Positions 1 to 9,492 are shown, counted from the first letter of the stretch. The stretch is DNA of 64,000 nt from Paralcaligenes ureilyticus (GCF_004346225.1 NZ_SMAJ01000005.1:202674-266673), one strand, 5' to 3'. A program made the numbers and translations. Notes: a model not told the origin generated them from the letters alone.

Positions 1-592
1 GCGTGACCATTAGCGCCGAAAGGCCCAGGCGCATGATCAGCTCGCGCAGGAACGCGCGCGCTTCTTCCCGCAGTTTGGCGTCCAGATTTGAAAGCGGTTC
101 GTCCAGTAAAAGCACGGGTGGGTTATAGACCAGTGCCCGGCCTATCGCCACGCGTTGCTGCTGCCCGCCCGAGAGTTCGTGCGGGTGGCGCGCGCCAAGG
201 TGGCCCAGCCCCAGTTGGTCGAGCACTTTTTGTACACGTTCGCGCAGTTCGGCACCCGCAACCTTGCGCAATTTGAGTGGATAGGCCACGTTTTCATAGA
301 CGGTCTTGTGTGGCCACAGGGCGTAGGATTGAAACACCAGCCCCAAATCCCGGAACTCGGCGGCCACTTCGCTGTGGGTGGCGTCGTCGAAGACGATACG
401 CTCGTTGATGGTAATGCGGCCTTTTTTGGCGGCTTCCAGGCCGGCGACGGCGCGCAGCAGCGTCGTCTTGCCGCTGCCCGAAGGGCCCAGCAAAGACACC
501 ACTTCGCCGCGCCGCAGTTCCATGGAAACGCCTTTGAGCACGGGGTTGCTGCCGTAATCCAGATGCAGGTTTTCAACGCTTAGCTCAATCAT
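1..592 (-). CDS. ABC transporter ATP-binding protein, FbpC/PotA type (partial)
   Basis: Energising subunit of an importer whose permease and binding protein lie upstream. The reading frame runs off the left edge, leaving 197 residues. Walker A GPSGSGKT is at about residues 36-43, the Q-loop is FQSYALWP, the signature LSGGQQQR is at 140-147, and Walker B LLLDEP at 161-166 is followed by the D-loop SNLDA. The start ATG overlaps the last codons of the permease by 8 bp, so the two are translationally coupled. The short alpha-helical region and QSYALWPHKTVYENV stretch fit the CUT1/iron/sulfate class. The C-terminal regulatory domain that would tell iron from polyamine transport lies outside the window, so the substrate is open. 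Confidence 0.93.
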   Translation of the reverse strand, partial: MIELSVENLHLDYGSNPVLKGVSMELRRGEVVSLLGPSGSGKTTLLRAVAGLEAAKKGRITINERIVFDDATHSEVAAEFRDLGLVFQSYALWPHKTVYENVAYPLKLRKVAGAELRERVQKVLDQLGLGHLGARHPHELSGGQQQRVAIGRALVYNPPVLLLDEPLSNLDAKLREEARAFLRELIMRLGLSALMVT

Positions 593-2354
593 GAAGTTTG
601 ACTCCGAATCGCAGGGCGATCGCCAGACCGGCCACCACTAGAACGATATTGATGAAAGACAACGCAGCAACGATGTCGATGGCGCCTGAAGCCCATAGCG
701 ACACCAGCATCGAGCCTATGGTTTCGGTGCCGGGCGACAGCAGGTAAACGCCGGTTGAATACTCACGCTCGAAAATCAGGAACATGAGCAGCCACGAGCC
801 GATCAGCCCATAGCGCGCCAATGGAACGGTGACGTGCCGCGTGACCTGCGCGCGGCTGGCACCGGTGCTGCGAGCGGCCTCTTCGAGTTCGGGCCCGACC
901 TGCAGGAGGGTAGAAGAAATCAGCCGCAGACCGTAGGCCATCCACACGACTGAATACGCCAGCCAGACGCTGAAAATGGTGGAGCGCAGGCCGCGCAGGG
1001 TTTCGATAAAATTGTCGCGCAGCCATTCGGCCATAGGTAGCGCAGACAGCCAACCGTCTTCCAGCGAGTTGTCCAGCACCATGGGCACGAACAGGAATAC
1101 CCACAAGAACGCCAGGCCCGCCAGCAGCCCCGGCACCGCGCGGGGCACCAGCACGCTGTAGTCCATGAATCGGGTGACCCTGTCCGGTTTGCGGTGCATG
1201 GATAGGCCGATTGCGGTGTAGCAGGCCACCGCCAGCGCCCCGCCTATGACACCGATGGCCACCGAGTTGACGATGGCTCGCATGAGGGTTGTCTGGCTGA
1301 GAATGGTGCGAAAGGCTTCGAGCGACAGGACGTCGAATAATGACACCCCCATTCCCCAATTGGAGACGAACGAGCGCAGGAATACCCCCGCCAGCGGCAC
1401 GACGACCGCCACCACCAGCCATAGCATGACCACGGCGCCGGCCGGCCAGCGCCACTTGCCCAGAGGCAGCGGCCGCGAGCGCGACGCCTTGCCCTTGACC
1501 GTGACGTAGCGGTTGGCCGAGCGCATCAGCCGCCGCTGCAGCATGACCAGTGGAATCGTAAAGGTGATAAGCACCACGGCGACAGCGGCCATCAGATGGT
1601 AGGAGGGTGTGCCCAGCTTGTTGGTCAGCTTGTACAGATAGGTGGACATGACCAGGTGGCCTTCAGGGTCGCCCAGCACCAGCATCAGGCCAAACACTTC
1701 CAGACCCAGGAAGAACAGCAGCACCGAGGCATACAGCAAGGCCGGGCGCACCATGGGCAGGCTGACCGACATCATCACCTGCAGCGGCGAAGCGCCGGTT
1801 ACCCGGGCCGCTTCTTCCACATCCGATCCCATACTGCGCAATGCCGAGGAAATATACAGATAGGCGTAGGGCACGTGAGTCAGCCCGGCGATGATGACGA
1901 TACTGGTCAGAGAATAGATATTCCAGGGCGTGAAGCCCAGCAAATCCTTCGCCCATAGCGAAAAAAAGCCCACCGGCCCGGCCGCCACAACGTAACCGAA
2001 CCCCAGCACCATCGGCGATACGAAGACGGGCACCAGGATAAGCGGCTCGATCCAGCGTCGCCCCGGCAGGTCGGTGCGGGCCATCAGGAACGCCAGCATG
2101 GCGCCCAGCGGCACGGCGATGATGAACAGCCCGAACGCCAGGATGAAACCGCTGACGAGCGCCTTGGTGAAATCGGGGTCGGCGAAGATGAAGCGAAACG
2201 CTTCGAGGCCGTACGATTTGGACGGCATGAAAAACGGCGCCGACATGAAGCTCTGGGCAATGATCAGCGTCAGCGGCACGTAGATGGCCAGTGTCGTGAT
2301 CAGCACCACCAGACCGCGCGGCAATGATTGCCATTTCCTGCGGAGCGAATTCAT
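585..2354 (-). CDS. ABC transporter permease, fused two-domain (FbpB type)
   Basis: Inner-membrane channel of the importer, about 589 residues. It carries two copies of the binding-protein-dependent permease domain, each with the ATPase-coupling loop: EEAARVTGAS in the first half and EEAARSTGAS in the second. Such a duplicated permease is typical of iron(III) (FbpB) and some phosphonate/polyamine importers. I start at the ATG giving MNSLRRKW because GGAG lies just upstream. A longer frame reaches 2528, but its extra 58 residues are translated from a REP pair and are not credible. It follows the binding-protein gene with a 212-bp gap filled by repeats, and it overlaps the ATPase gene. Confidence 0.92.
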   Translation of the reverse strand: MNSLRRKWQSLPRGLVVLITTLAIYVPLTLIIAQSFMSAPFFMPSKSYGLEAFRFIFADPDFTKALVSGFILAFGLFIIAVPLGAMLAFLMARTDLPGRRWIEPLILVPVFVSPMVLGFGYVVAAGPVGFFSLWAKDLLGFTPWNIYSLTSIVIIAGLTHVPYAYLYISSALRSMGSDVEEAARVTGASPLQVMMSVSLPMVRPALLYASVLLFFLGLEVFGLMLVLGDPEGHLVMSTYLYKLTNKLGTPSYHLMAAVAVVLITFTIPLVMLQRRLMRSANRYVTVKGKASRSRPLPLGKWRWPAGAVVMLWLVVAVVVPLAGVFLRSFVSNWGMGVSLFDVLSLEAFRTILSQTTLMRAIVNSVAIGVIGGALAVACYTAIGLSMHRKPDRVTRFMDYSVLVPRAVPGLLAGLAFLWVFLFVPMVLDNSLEDGWLSALPMAEWLRDNFIETLRGLRSTIFSVWLAYSVVWMAYGLRLISSTLLQVGPELEEAARSTGASRAQVTRHVTVPLARYGLIGSWLLMFLIFEREYSTGVYLLSPGTETIGSMLVSLWASGAIDIVAALSFINIVLVVAGLAIALRFGVKLHD

Positions 2355-2396
2355 GGGCCTATCTCCGATGCGGTTTTGATTTCTAACGTTGCAGAT

Positions 2397-2465
2397 GGCA
2401 GCCACAAGGGCTGCCGCTACAAAAACGTGTCCGCCGCTAATGTAGCGGCACCCCTTGTGGGTGCC
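2397..2465. repeat. REP pair (inward GTAG), inside an ABC operon
   Basis: Left unit (reverse, 2397-2420) has stem GGCAGCC. Right unit (forward, 2442-2465) has stem GGCACCC/GGGTGCC. The spacer is 21 nt, of the AAAAACGT type. It lies between the binding-protein and permease genes, so the hairpins are in the operon mRNA and could protect the upstream message. Confidence 0.92.
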
Positions 2466-2519
2466 ATGTCGGCACCTGAAGCGGCCCCCAGCAAAGGCAT
2501 GGTTTTGCGTGACGCGAAT

Positions 2520-2543
2520 GGCAGCCACGAGGGCTGCCGCTAC
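2520..2543 (-). repeat. single REP unit, reverse
   Basis: GGCAGCC stem with variant loop CTCGT instead of CTTGT, followed by the CTAC (GTAG on minus) mark. It lies just after the stop codon of the binding-protein gene, giving three REP units in this one junction. Confidence 0.88.
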
Positions 2544-2566
2544 AAATCTACACCGCCGCTACATGA

Positions 2567-3661
2567 TCACTTGCCTGCCGCCGTCCGCCATTTTTTGATG
2601 AATGCCAGGCGTTTGTCTTGCTGCAAATAGTCCAGCAGGGATTCGTTGACTGGAATGGGCTTGAGCGCCTTCCCCAGTTTTTTGGTCATGCCGTCGACGT
2701 CGTTGTCGCCGTCGATATCGTCGCGTACCGAAGCCAGGTCAGCTTTGTTGGCAAGCACGTTCTGGCCGCGTTTGGACAGCAGATAATCCATCCACAACTT
2801 GGCGGCATTTTTGTGCTTGGCCTTCTTGCTGATGAAGGCCACGCGCGACAGCACCAGGACGTAGTCGGTGGGGTATGCCACGCCGATCGACGGATCTTTT
2901 TTGGCGCGGGTTTCGGCGTAGGAGCCCAGAATGTTATAGCCGATCAGGTTTTCGCCGGACGACACGCGTTCCATCATGGTACCGGTAGAGGACTGCACCA
3001 CCAGGCCCGCGTGACCCACATCGCGGACGAAGTCGAAGTAGTTGGGATCGTCCAGATTATCTTGCACGGCAAACATGAAACCGACAGCCGATTTCTCGAT
3101 ATCGTAGGTCGTGACCTTGTTTTTGAAACGCTCGGCCTGGCTGCTGACCAGCTTGGCAAAGGCAGCATGAGTGGTGGGTACTTCTTCTTTCTTGATCAGG
3201 CGCGTGTTGTAGATGAAGACGGCGGGCTCGAAGGTCGTGCCGTAGGCCTTGTCTTTCCACATGGACCAAGCCGGCAGCTTAGGGGTTTCTTCCGACTTGT
3301 AGGCCAGGGCATAGTCGGCCGCCAGTTTCAGGGCCGAATCCATCGATGAACTCCAGACCACATCGCCGCTGGCACCACCCGCCGCCTGTTCGCTGATATA
3401 GCGGTTGTAGATTTCGGTGCTGTTCATGTCGTTGTATTCGACCTTGACGTCCGGATAGAGCGCTTCGAAGTCTTTGACCACGGGGGTGGCCGCCTTGGTG
3501 TCGGTCGTGGAATAAACCACAACCTTGCCTTCTTTTTTCGCTGCATCGATCAGTTTTTGATACGTGGCCGGGTAGCCGTTGGGAACCTGTGCCAGAGCCG
3601 AGCCGCAAGCAACGGAAAACGCAGCCGCACAAACGGCCGCCAGTCGAGTGGTATGTAACAT
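2567..3661 (-). CDS. periplasmic solute-binding protein, family 1 (iron(III)-type)
   Basis: 364-residue binding protein, first gene of the importer operon. An N-terminal Sec signal peptide ends near ACGSALAQ. The mature part begins with the AAKKEGKVVVYSTTD type of sequence typical of FbpA/AfuA-like binding proteins, and continues with DFEALYPDVKVEY, a standard feature of that cluster. AGGAG lies 9 bp before the ATG. Iron(III) is the usual substrate of this architecture, but 2-aminoethylphosphonate and other anions are transported by close relatives, and no diagnostic tyrosine pair was checked by alignment. It is divergent from the carotenoid oxygenase gene. Confidence 0.9.
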   Translation of the reverse strand: MLHTTRLAAVCAAAFSVACGSALAQVPNGYPATYQKLIDAAKKEGKVVVYSTTDTKAATPVVKDFEALYPDVKVEYNDMNSTEIYNRYISEQAAGGASGDVVWSSSMDSALKLAADYALAYKSEETPKLPAWSMWKDKAYGTTFEPAVFIYNTRLIKKEEVPTTHAAFAKLVSSQAERFKNKVTTYDIEKSAVGFMFAVQDNLDDPNYFDFVRDVGHAGLVVQSSTGTMMERVSSGENLIGYNILGSYAETRAKKDPSIGVAYPTDYVLVLSRVAFISKKAKHKNAAKLWMDYLLSKRGQNVLANKADLASVRDDIDGDNDVDGMTKKLGKALKPIPVNESLLDYLQQDKRLAFIKKWRTAAGK

Positions 3662-3841
3662 TATGTCTTCTCCTGTGGAGTATTTTTTAAGGGAGATAAG
3701 GCCCCTGCCCGCTGTATCATAGATGAGTCGGTGATTTATGGCTACTGCGGCGTTTTGGCTGGTATTGCGGCCCTATGCCGTTCACCACCGCCGCCTTGAT
3801 TGCATCGCCACTCGCTTTACCCGATGATTGGGGGAAACGTT

Positions 3842-5278
3842 ATGACGCACAATGGAAATGACGCAGATAGCCGCGTTTGGCTAGCGGGCCTGGGAAGCTC
3901 GATGACGGTAGAACATGATTACTACCCTCAAGTCGACGGGCTGTTGCCGGGCGGGCTGCAAGGCACGCTTTATCGCAATGGGCCGGGGCGCTTCGAGCTG
4001 GGGGGCGTGCGCAAGCAACATTTGCTCGATGGCGACGGCATGGTCCAGGCCTTTGATTTTCGCGCCGGCAAGGTTCGCTATCGCAATCGTTTTGTGCGTA
4101 CCGAGAAGTATCTGGCCGAAGAGCTGGCCGGCCGATTGACCCTGCCCACCTGGACCACTCTGGCACCGGGCGGAGCGCTGCAGAATATGGGCAATCGCAT
4201 TAAATCGCAGGCCGGGGTAACGGTCGTATTGAAAAATCGCCGCTTATACGCCTTTGACGAGGTGGGCTTGCCTTATGGCCTGGACCCGCAAACCCTGGAC
4301 ACCTTGGGCGCGCAGGCGGTGGGCTCGCCGGATGCGCGCCCGGATTACAAGGCTCATACCAAGACCGATCCTAAAACGGGCGCCTGGCTATTGCTGGGCG
4401 TTGAGCATGGGCCGCGCATGCATCTGCACTTGGCCGAACATGCGGCTGATGGCGCGTTGCAACGCCATCAGCGCATCCCGGCGCCGCGTTCCGTTTACAT
4501 ACACGACTGGTTCGCAACGCAGCGCTATGCGCTTGTTTTGCTGCATCCGGTAAAGCTGGGGCTGGCCCGGTTTTTGAGCGGCTGGAACAGTTTCACCGAT
4601 AGCCTGCAATGGAAGCCGGAACTGGGCAATCTGCTGATGATCATTGACCGCGAAGGCGTCAAGGCGCCCATTGTTCTGGAAACGTCCGCGTGTTTCATGT
4701 GGCATAGCCTCAATGCCTTCGAAATGAACGATTCCATCATTGCCGATTTTGTGGGCTACGATAAGCCTGATCATTTTCTTGGGCCCAATGCCGCTTTCAG
4801 GGCCATTATGCAAGGCCGGCAGGGCGAGCAGAACTACGCAGGCACCGTTCGTCGCTACGTGATCAACCCCGAACAAAGGCAAATTACCGAAGATGTGCTA
4901 AGTGGCGACAACCATGAGTTTCCCATGGTCGACCCTCGCGTTGCGGGCGGTCGTTATCGTTATGGCTATTTCGCTACCGCGCCGCACACGACCGTTTTCC
5001 ATAACGGGCTGGCCCGGCTGGATGTCCAGGGTGGCGGGCGCGAAGTCGCGTATATGGGCAATGACGTTCATCTGGGCGAGCCGATATTTGTGCCTGACGG
5101 CATGGCGGACAATGAGCCGGGCTGGCTATTGTCGTTGGGCCTGGATGGAAAAACCGGAAATTCGTTTTTAGGTGTTTTTCGCGCAGAGCGCCTGGCCGAC
5201 GGGCCGGTATGCAGGGTGCTGCTTGAGCATTCCACCCCGTTGAGCTTTCACGGCTGGTGGCATGGACGCGCGGTTTGA
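3842..5278 (+). CDS. carotenoid oxygenase family protein (CCD/lignostilbene dioxygenase)
   Basis: Non-heme iron(II) dioxygenase that cleaves a conjugated C=C bond to two aldehydes; relatives act on carotenoids, apocarotenoids or stilbenes. With the ATG at 3842 (GGGGGA seven bases before it) the protein has 478 residues, the normal size. Four iron-binding histidines are recognisable: AHTKTDP (about H172), YIHDWFAT (H221), MWHSLNAFE (H288) and SFHGWWH (H470). No signal peptide is seen, so it is probably cytosolic. A start at 3800 is also open but lacks a ribosome site. The DUF2141 gene follows 17 bp later and probably shares its transcript. No carotenoid synthesis genes are in the window. Confidence 0.92.
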   Translation: MTHNGNDADSRVWLAGLGSSMTVEHDYYPQVDGLLPGGLQGTLYRNGPGRFELGGVRKQHLLDGDGMVQAFDFRAGKVRYRNRFVRTEKYLAEELAGRLTLPTWTTLAPGGALQNMGNRIKSQAGVTVVLKNRRLYAFDEVGLPYGLDPQTLDTLGAQAVGSPDARPDYKAHTKTDPKTGAWLLLGVEHGPRMHLHLAEHAADGALQRHQRIPAPRSVYIHDWFATQRYALVLLHPVKLGLARFLSGWNSFTDSLQWKPELGNLLMIIDREGVKAPIVLETSACFMWHSLNAFEMNDSIIADFVGYDKPDHFLGPNAAFRAIMQGRQGEQNYAGTVRRYVINPEQRQITEDVLSGDNHEFPMVDPRVAGGRYRYGYFATAPHTTVFHNGLARLDVQGGGREVAYMGNDVHLGEPIFVPDGMADNEPGWLLSLGLDGKTGNSFLGVFRAERLADGPVCRVLLEHSTPLSFHGWWHGRAV

Positions 5279-5295
5279 TAATAAAAGGAGGCCTC

Positions 5296-5769
5296 ATGGA
5301 CGAGCCTGCTGCGTTTCCGACACCGGGTCGTGTTCGCTATTGGCTGTTCCTGCCAGCTCTGTTATTACTGCTGATTTGGCAGTCTGGCGCTTTTGCCGCC
5401 ACGCTGGCGATCAATATTTCCGGCGTGCGCGATACGCAGGGCAAGGTGGCGGTAGCCCTGTTCTCGAGCGCTGCCGGCTTTCCCAAAGACGATTCCAAGG
5501 CCATACGGCGCATCATGCTGCCCATCGACGCCGCCTCGCATTCCGCCCGGATCGTTTTGTCGGATATCGTGCCGGGCAGCTACGCCATTGCCGCTTTTCA
5601 CGATGACAACAATAGTGGAAAACTGGAAACCAATTTCTTTGGCGTACCTAAAAAGGGCTACGGGTTTTCCAATAATCCAAAGCCGAGGATGCGTCCGGCG
5701 ACCTACGATGAAGCGCGTTTTGTGGTTCCCGCGGCAGGCGCGAGCGTGAGTATCCAGTTGGTTTATTGA
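5296..5769 (+). CDS. DUF2141 domain-containing protein
   Basis: 157 residues. The start is set by a perfect AGGAGG six bases before the ATG. Residues 13-34 form a hydrophobic export signal or anchor (WLFLPALLLLLIWQSGAFA). The rest is the DUF2141 beta-sandwich, with the recognisable end of the family: ALFHDDNNSGKLETNFFGVPKKGYGFSNN (read here as positions about 98-128). Function is unknown in the family. It lies directly behind the carotenoid oxygenase, and DUF2141 proteins are often met near carotenoid or lipid genes, so a shared role is possible but unproven. Confidence 0.9.
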   Translation: MDEPAAFPTPGRVRYWLFLPALLLLLIWQSGAFAATLAINISGVRDTQGKVAVALFSSAAGFPKDDSKAIRRIMLPIDAASHSARIVLSDIVPGSYAIAAFHDDNNSGKLETNFFGVPKKGYGFSNNPKPRMRPATYDEARFVVPAAGASVSIQLVY

Positions 5770-5847
5770 ATCCGGGCAAGAGCCTTACAGCAGTTTGTAA
5801 AACGCATCCGTTCAATTTGTAGATGCCATTTTTCCCCTCAGGGCTTT

Positions 5848-5914
5848 GGCACCCACAAGGGGTGCCGCTACAAAAACGTGTCTGTGACATGTAGCGGCAC
5901 CCCTTGTGGGTGCC
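5848..5914. repeat. REP pair (inward GTAG)
   Basis: Both units have GGCACCC/GGGTGCC stems with loop CTTGT. The spacer is 19 nt of the AAAAACGTGT type. It sits between two converging genes, where it may also limit read-through. Confidence 0.92.
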
Positions 5915-5947
5915 ACCCTCCTACCAGCGAAAGCCTGGCCCCAACAG

Positions 5948-7165
5948 TTAACGTTTAGACCATGAAGGTATGGGATATTGGGGTTGGTCCATGAACTTCT
6001 GCCCGTTAAAAACGGGTTTGACGGCGCCATCTTGAACTTGGATGACGGTTTGGTCCAGGTTGATTTGCCCGGTTGCGCTAAACGCAATCTTTCCGTACAG
6101 GCTATCAAAGTCACTGGCAGCGATCGCATCGCGCACCTTTCCAGGGTCGAGCGAGTTGGCTTTTTCGATGGCGTTGACGATGGTTTCAACGTCAGCCACT
6201 CCGGACGCTACATGATAGTCGGGCTCATAGCCATATTTCGCCGCGTACGCTGTGGCAAATTGCTTGGCATCGCCGAACCATTTGTCTTTGCGCGATGTGC
6301 TGGGCAGCCACGCCGTCATGCCAAAGGCGTAGTCGGCATCCTTGCCCAATGCTTTGCGAAAATCTTCGCTGGGCACCCCTACGGTAAACGAATAGATATG
6401 GGGATTGACGTCAAGGCTTTTAGCCTGGCGTATGAAATTCAGGATTTCAGTTTCGTGGCCGCCCACTAAAACCGCATCGACTTTTCTTGATTTGATTTGC
6501 GATAGCAGGGAGCTGAAGTTGGTGGTGTTGGTACTGAAGCGTTCGTCCATCACCAAATTCAGTCCGGCTGCCTTTAGCAAGGGACGCGTATTTTTGGCCA
6601 GGGTTACATCAAAGGAGTCGTCGGCACAAAGCAGTGCCACCGACGCAGGCACAGGATGCAGCTTGGTTAACATGGCTACGGTGCTGCGAAAATAGGCGCT
6701 TCCCGGCGCCAGCGTGCCGAAAATATAGTGAAAGTTACGAGAGAAAATTTCGTCCGAAGCGCCACCGCCTTCCACCATGGGCACATGATATTTTTCCGAA
6801 ACCGCAGAGTCGGCGACGGTAAAGTTGCTGCCGTAAGGGCCGAGCAAGAAATTGACTTTGTCGTGAGATACAAGCTGCGTATATTGCCGCACGCTCAAGT
6901 TGACGTCTGATTGATTGTCGTAGAGTTTCAAGGCTAGGTGGTATGTTTTCTGGCCGACCTTGATGCCTCCGGCAGAGTTGATTTTATCGACAGCAAACTT
7001 GTATGCGTCCGGGTAGTAGCGGCCCGTATTTGAAATGGGCCCGGTCAACTGTATGGATGCCCCCAAAACGATTTCGGCTGGTGCGGCCTGGACGTTGCTG
7101 AGCAAAAAAGAGAGGGTGAGGGCAGTGAGGGCCACCGGGATAATGCGTGTAGATATTAAAGGCAT
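5948..7165 (-). CDS. ABC substrate-binding protein, branched-chain amino acid (LivK) type
   Basis: Periplasmic type I binding protein, 405 residues from the ATG at 7165 (GGAG six bases before it). It has a signal peptide ending at SNVQAA, then [26 protein letters not shown], the usual beginning of this family, and a [16 protein letters not shown] segment in the first lobe. A start 12 bp upstream at 7177 is less well placed. An open frame continues to 7897 but runs antisense through the LysR gene and has no meaning. No LivHMGF partners are in the window, so it is an orphan that either feeds a distant permease or acts as a sensor. It is divergent from the LysR gene, across a 16-bp palindrome. 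Confidence 0.9.
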   Translation of the reverse strand: MPLISTRIIPVALTALTLSFLLSNVQAAPAEIVLGASIQLTGPISNTGRYYPDAYKFAVDKINSAGGIKVGQKTYHLALKLYDNQSDVNLSVRQYTQLVSHDKVNFLLGPYGSNFTVADSAVSEKYHVPMVEGGGASDEIFSRNFHYIFGTLAPGSAYFRSTVAMLTKLHPVPASVALLCADDSFDVTLAKNTRPLLKAAGLNLVMDERFSTNTTNFSSLLSQIKSRKVDAVLVGGHETEILNFIRQAKSLDVNPHIYSFTVGVPSEDFRKALGKDADYAFGMTAWLPSTSRKDKWFGDAKQFATAYAAKYGYEPDYHVASGVADVETIVNAIEKANSLDPGKVRDAIAASDFDSLYGKIAFSATGQINLDQTVIQVQDGAVKPVFNGQKFMDQPQYPIPSWSKR

Positions 7166-7240
7166 GCTTGTCTCCATGTTGGATATTTTTTTGATATTTT
7201 TACCGATTGCATTTTGGCAGACGAGCTTGTTTAATGTCCA

Positions 7241-7256
7241 CAACAATCTATTGTTG
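7241..7256. promoter_or_regulatory. palindromic operator candidate, CAACAATCTATTGTTG
   Basis: Arms CAACAAT and ATTGTTG are perfect inverted repeats around CT. The palindrome lies in the 117-bp space between the divergent binding-protein and LysR genes, the usual place for a LysR box. Eleven bases of it (AATAGATTGTT on the minus strand) recur at 8299-8309 before the next gene. Confidence 0.6.
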
Positions 7257-7282
7257 GTCATTATTCCAACTGACGCATTAAA

Positions 7283-8245
7283 TTGCCTAGACAGGGGACT
7301 TCCATCCATCCTGCAAATTTTCCAGATATCGGTGCAAAGGAACTTCTTGCCATTGTTGCGGTGGCCGAATGCGGGAATTTCATCGCTGCGTCGTTGACCC
7401 TGAACATGTCTCAACCTGCCTTGACGAGAACCGTCCAGCGTGTCGAGCAGCAGATAGGGGTTGCGCTTTTTCGACGTAGTACCCGCCATGTCGAGATCAC
7501 TCCCGCCGGACAGGAATTTGTCGCCGTGGCGTTGCGCATCCTTGATGACTTGCGTATCTCGTTGACAAACATGCGCGAAATCGCCGACGAGCAGCGAGGG
7601 CAAGTCATCGTGTCTGCCGTCATGTCGGTCGCGCACACTTCGCTGGCGCGCATGGTGGCTCGCTATCGAACGGATCGCCAAGGCGTTGAAGTTCATATCC
7701 GCGAAGGACTGCACGGCACGGTGCTTGAAGATGTCCGAAGTGGCATCGCCGATTTGGGCATAACGTACATCGACGAAGTGCATCCGGCCCTGGATTGCAT
7801 CCCGCTGGGCTCGGAAGCCTTGCATGTTGTTTTGCCGGTGGGGCATCCGCTCGCAGGCCAGAGGGGCATACCTTTCATTAAACTGCGTGGACTGCAACTG
7901 GTATCGCTACCCAGGGAATCGCGGATCCGCAGGATCGCCGACCTGGCTGCCACTTCGGCCGGATTCAGCTTGATGCATTCGGTCAGCGTGACCCAGTTCG
8001 CCACCCTCATTCAATTTGTCCTCGCAGGGGTCGGCATTGCGATTGTTCCCGGTGGCGCGTTGCCCGAAGCATTAAGCGCCGGCCTGGCCGCACGCCCCAT
8101 CGTGCAGCCTTCCATCAGCAGGGAATTGGGCGTCATCACATTAAGGAACAGAAGCCTGGCTCCGGCGGCCAGCAGCTTTTTGGACCTGATCCGGCAGCAA
8201 TGGCCGGCCAGCGAACGCAAGCGGGGTAAGGGCAAGCGATCTTGA
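7283..8245 (+). CDS. LysR-family transcriptional regulator
   Basis: Regulator with an N-terminal winged helix-turn-helix ([38 protein letters not shown]) and a C-terminal effector domain, about 320 residues as drawn. The start is uncertain: the first in-frame codon is TTG at 7283 without a clear ribosome site, and no ATG precedes the helix-turn-helix. The effector domain keeps the normal fold pattern through [16 protein letters not shown]. It is divergent from a LivK-type binding protein and lies 131 bp before the 371-residue unknown gene. Because a shared motif is found at both promoters, it probably controls both, with the imported compound or a breakdown product as inducer. Confidence 0.9.
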   Translation: MPRQGTSIHPANFPDIGAKELLAIVAVAECGNFIAASLTLNMSQPALTRTVQRVEQQIGVALFRRSTRHVEITPAGQEFVAVALRILDDLRISLTNMREIADEQRGQVIVSAVMSVAHTSLARMVARYRTDRQGVEVHIREGLHGTVLEDVRSGIADLGITYIDEVHPALDCIPLGSEALHVVLPVGHPLAGQRGIPFIKLRGLQLVSLPRESRIRRIADLAATSAGFSLMHSVSVTQFATLIQFVLAGVGIAIVPGGALPEALSAGLAARPIVQPSISRELGVITLRNRSLAPAASSFLDLIRQQWPASERKRGKGKRS

Positions 8246-8298
8246 CACAGCCCTGCCGGCACAAGTGGATATATGCATAAATAGGAATAATAAAAAGA

Positions 8299-8309
8299 AA
8301 TAGATTGTT
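8299..8309 (+). promoter_or_regulatory. half-site matching the LysR palindrome
   Basis: AATAGATTGTT, followed by ATTG, is the same 11-mer found in the palindrome at 7241-7256. It lies in the AT-rich space 68 bp before the start of the 371-residue gene, fitting a second binding site of the same regulator. Confidence 0.45.
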
Positions 8310-8376
8310 ATTGTCATAAATAGGCTTGATTCGGTATTCTTGGATGAACCCAGCATTCACCGTAAGGAGCTTCGAC

Positions 8377-9492
8377 ATGGCGGCAACATTGGAACGCACT
8401 GAATTAACAATGGAGATGGTCAGCCCCGATGTGGATCTGGTGGAGTATTACTTCGAACGCGGATTCACCGACGGCTTGCCCGTCGTTCCGCCCACCCAGG
8501 AAAAAGTGTCTGAAGTCGTTGCGGCTTTGGGAGGCAAGCCGGAATTCGTCGAGTGCCGTGTGGCGCCGCGTTGGGGCGAGCTTAGCCGCGAAATCCTGGC
8601 CATCAATATGGTGATGGCGGGATGCAAGCCTGAATACGCCCCGGTCGTGCGGGCGGCCATGCTGGCCCTTACCGACCCGGCATTCAATCTCAATGGTGTC
8701 CAGGCGACTACGCATGTAGCCTCGCCGCTTATCGTGGTAAACGGTCCTATTGCCCGGGAAATCGGCATGAATGCGGGATGCAATGCCTTCGGGTCCGGCA
8801 ATCGCGCCAACGCCACTATCGGCCGCGCGGTTCGGTTGATCATGTTGAATGTCGGCGGCGGCTGGCCGGGCGACCTGGACAAGAGCACCTTGGGCCATCC
8901 GGGAAAATACACCTATTGCGTAGCTGAAAATGAAGCCGCAAGCCCGCTCGCGCCGTATCACGTGGAACATGGCTACAAGGCTGAAGACAGCACAGTGTTC
9001 GTCATCGCGGCCGAAGCGCTGCATAGTGTCACCAATCATATTGCCAATGATCCCGAAGGCATTCTGGACACGATCTGCTCGGCCATGAGCACCATTGCCT
9101 CGAACAGCGCCGTGCTTGGAGGCCACTGCACGGTCGTACTGGGGATGGAGCATGCGCATGCGATCGCACGCCACGGTTGGTCGCGTGCCGACATTCGCAA
9201 CTATATCTGGACCAACCATGGCAACCGCTTTATCGATCTGGCGTACGGGCATCGTTATGGCAAGGTTTATAACCGCAATCTGCCCAAGTGGTACAAGCGC
9301 GAGCCGGACACGATCATCCCCATCACACCCAGCCCCGATCACATCCACCTGTTCGTCATCGGCGGCGACGCCGGCCAGTTCTCGGGCTTGATCCCGGGCT
9401 GGGGACACATGAGCACTCCGGTCTTGCGTGCGATCGATCCAAGGGTCGACACCGTAGAATCCGACTGCACCGACGGCGCCTGCGCCCTTTAA
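8377..9492 (+). CDS. protein of unknown function, partner of the CGSC protein
   Basis: 371 residues from the ATG at 8377, chosen because AAGGAG is correctly placed; a TTG at 8326 would add 17 residues. I cannot assign an enzyme family. Notable stretches are YYFERGFTDGLPVVPPT near residue 26, an INMVMAGCKPEY segment, RANATIGRAVRLI with nearby NVGGGWPG, GKYTYCVAENE, and a cysteine-bearing tail DCTDGACAL. At least seven cysteines are spread through it. No signal peptide or membrane segment is seen, so it is cytosolic. The CGSC gene follows 16 bp later, which suggests a two-subunit enzyme. The segments FTDGLPVVPPT and RANATIGRA look like family signatures I have met in unannotated actinobacterial and rhizobial proteins, but this is memory only. 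Confidence 0.8.
   Translation: MAATLERTELTMEMVSPDVDLVEYYFERGFTDGLPVVPPTQEKVSEVVAALGGKPEFVECRVAPRWGELSREILAINMVMAGCKPEYAPVVRAAMLALTDPAFNLNGVQATTHVASPLIVVNGPIAREIGMNAGCNAFGSGNRANATIGRAVRLIMLNVGGGWPGDLDKSTLGHPGKYTYCVAENEAASPLAPYHVEHGYKAEDSTVFVIAAEALHSVTNHIANDPEGILDTICSAMSTIASNSAVLGGHCTVVLGMEHAHAIARHGWSRADIRNYIWTNHGNRFIDLAYGHRYGKVYNRNLPKWYKREPDTIIPITPSPDHIHLFVIGGDAGQFSGLIPGWGHMSTPVLRAIDPRVDTVESDCTDGACAL

Noticed and set aside
2355..2528. 58-residue N-terminal extension of the permease (and similar extensions at 15310-15432, 33279-33353, 48568-48648, 48629-48820)
   Set aside because: They are translations of REP units; the same peptide pieces (for example HKGCRY, VAAALVAA) recur beside unrelated genes, and better starts with ribosome sites lie downstream.
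7178..7897. Open frame extending the LivK-type binding protein by more than 200 residues
   Set aside because: It runs antisense through the LysR helix-turn-helix region, and a signal peptide with a ribosome site begins at 7165.
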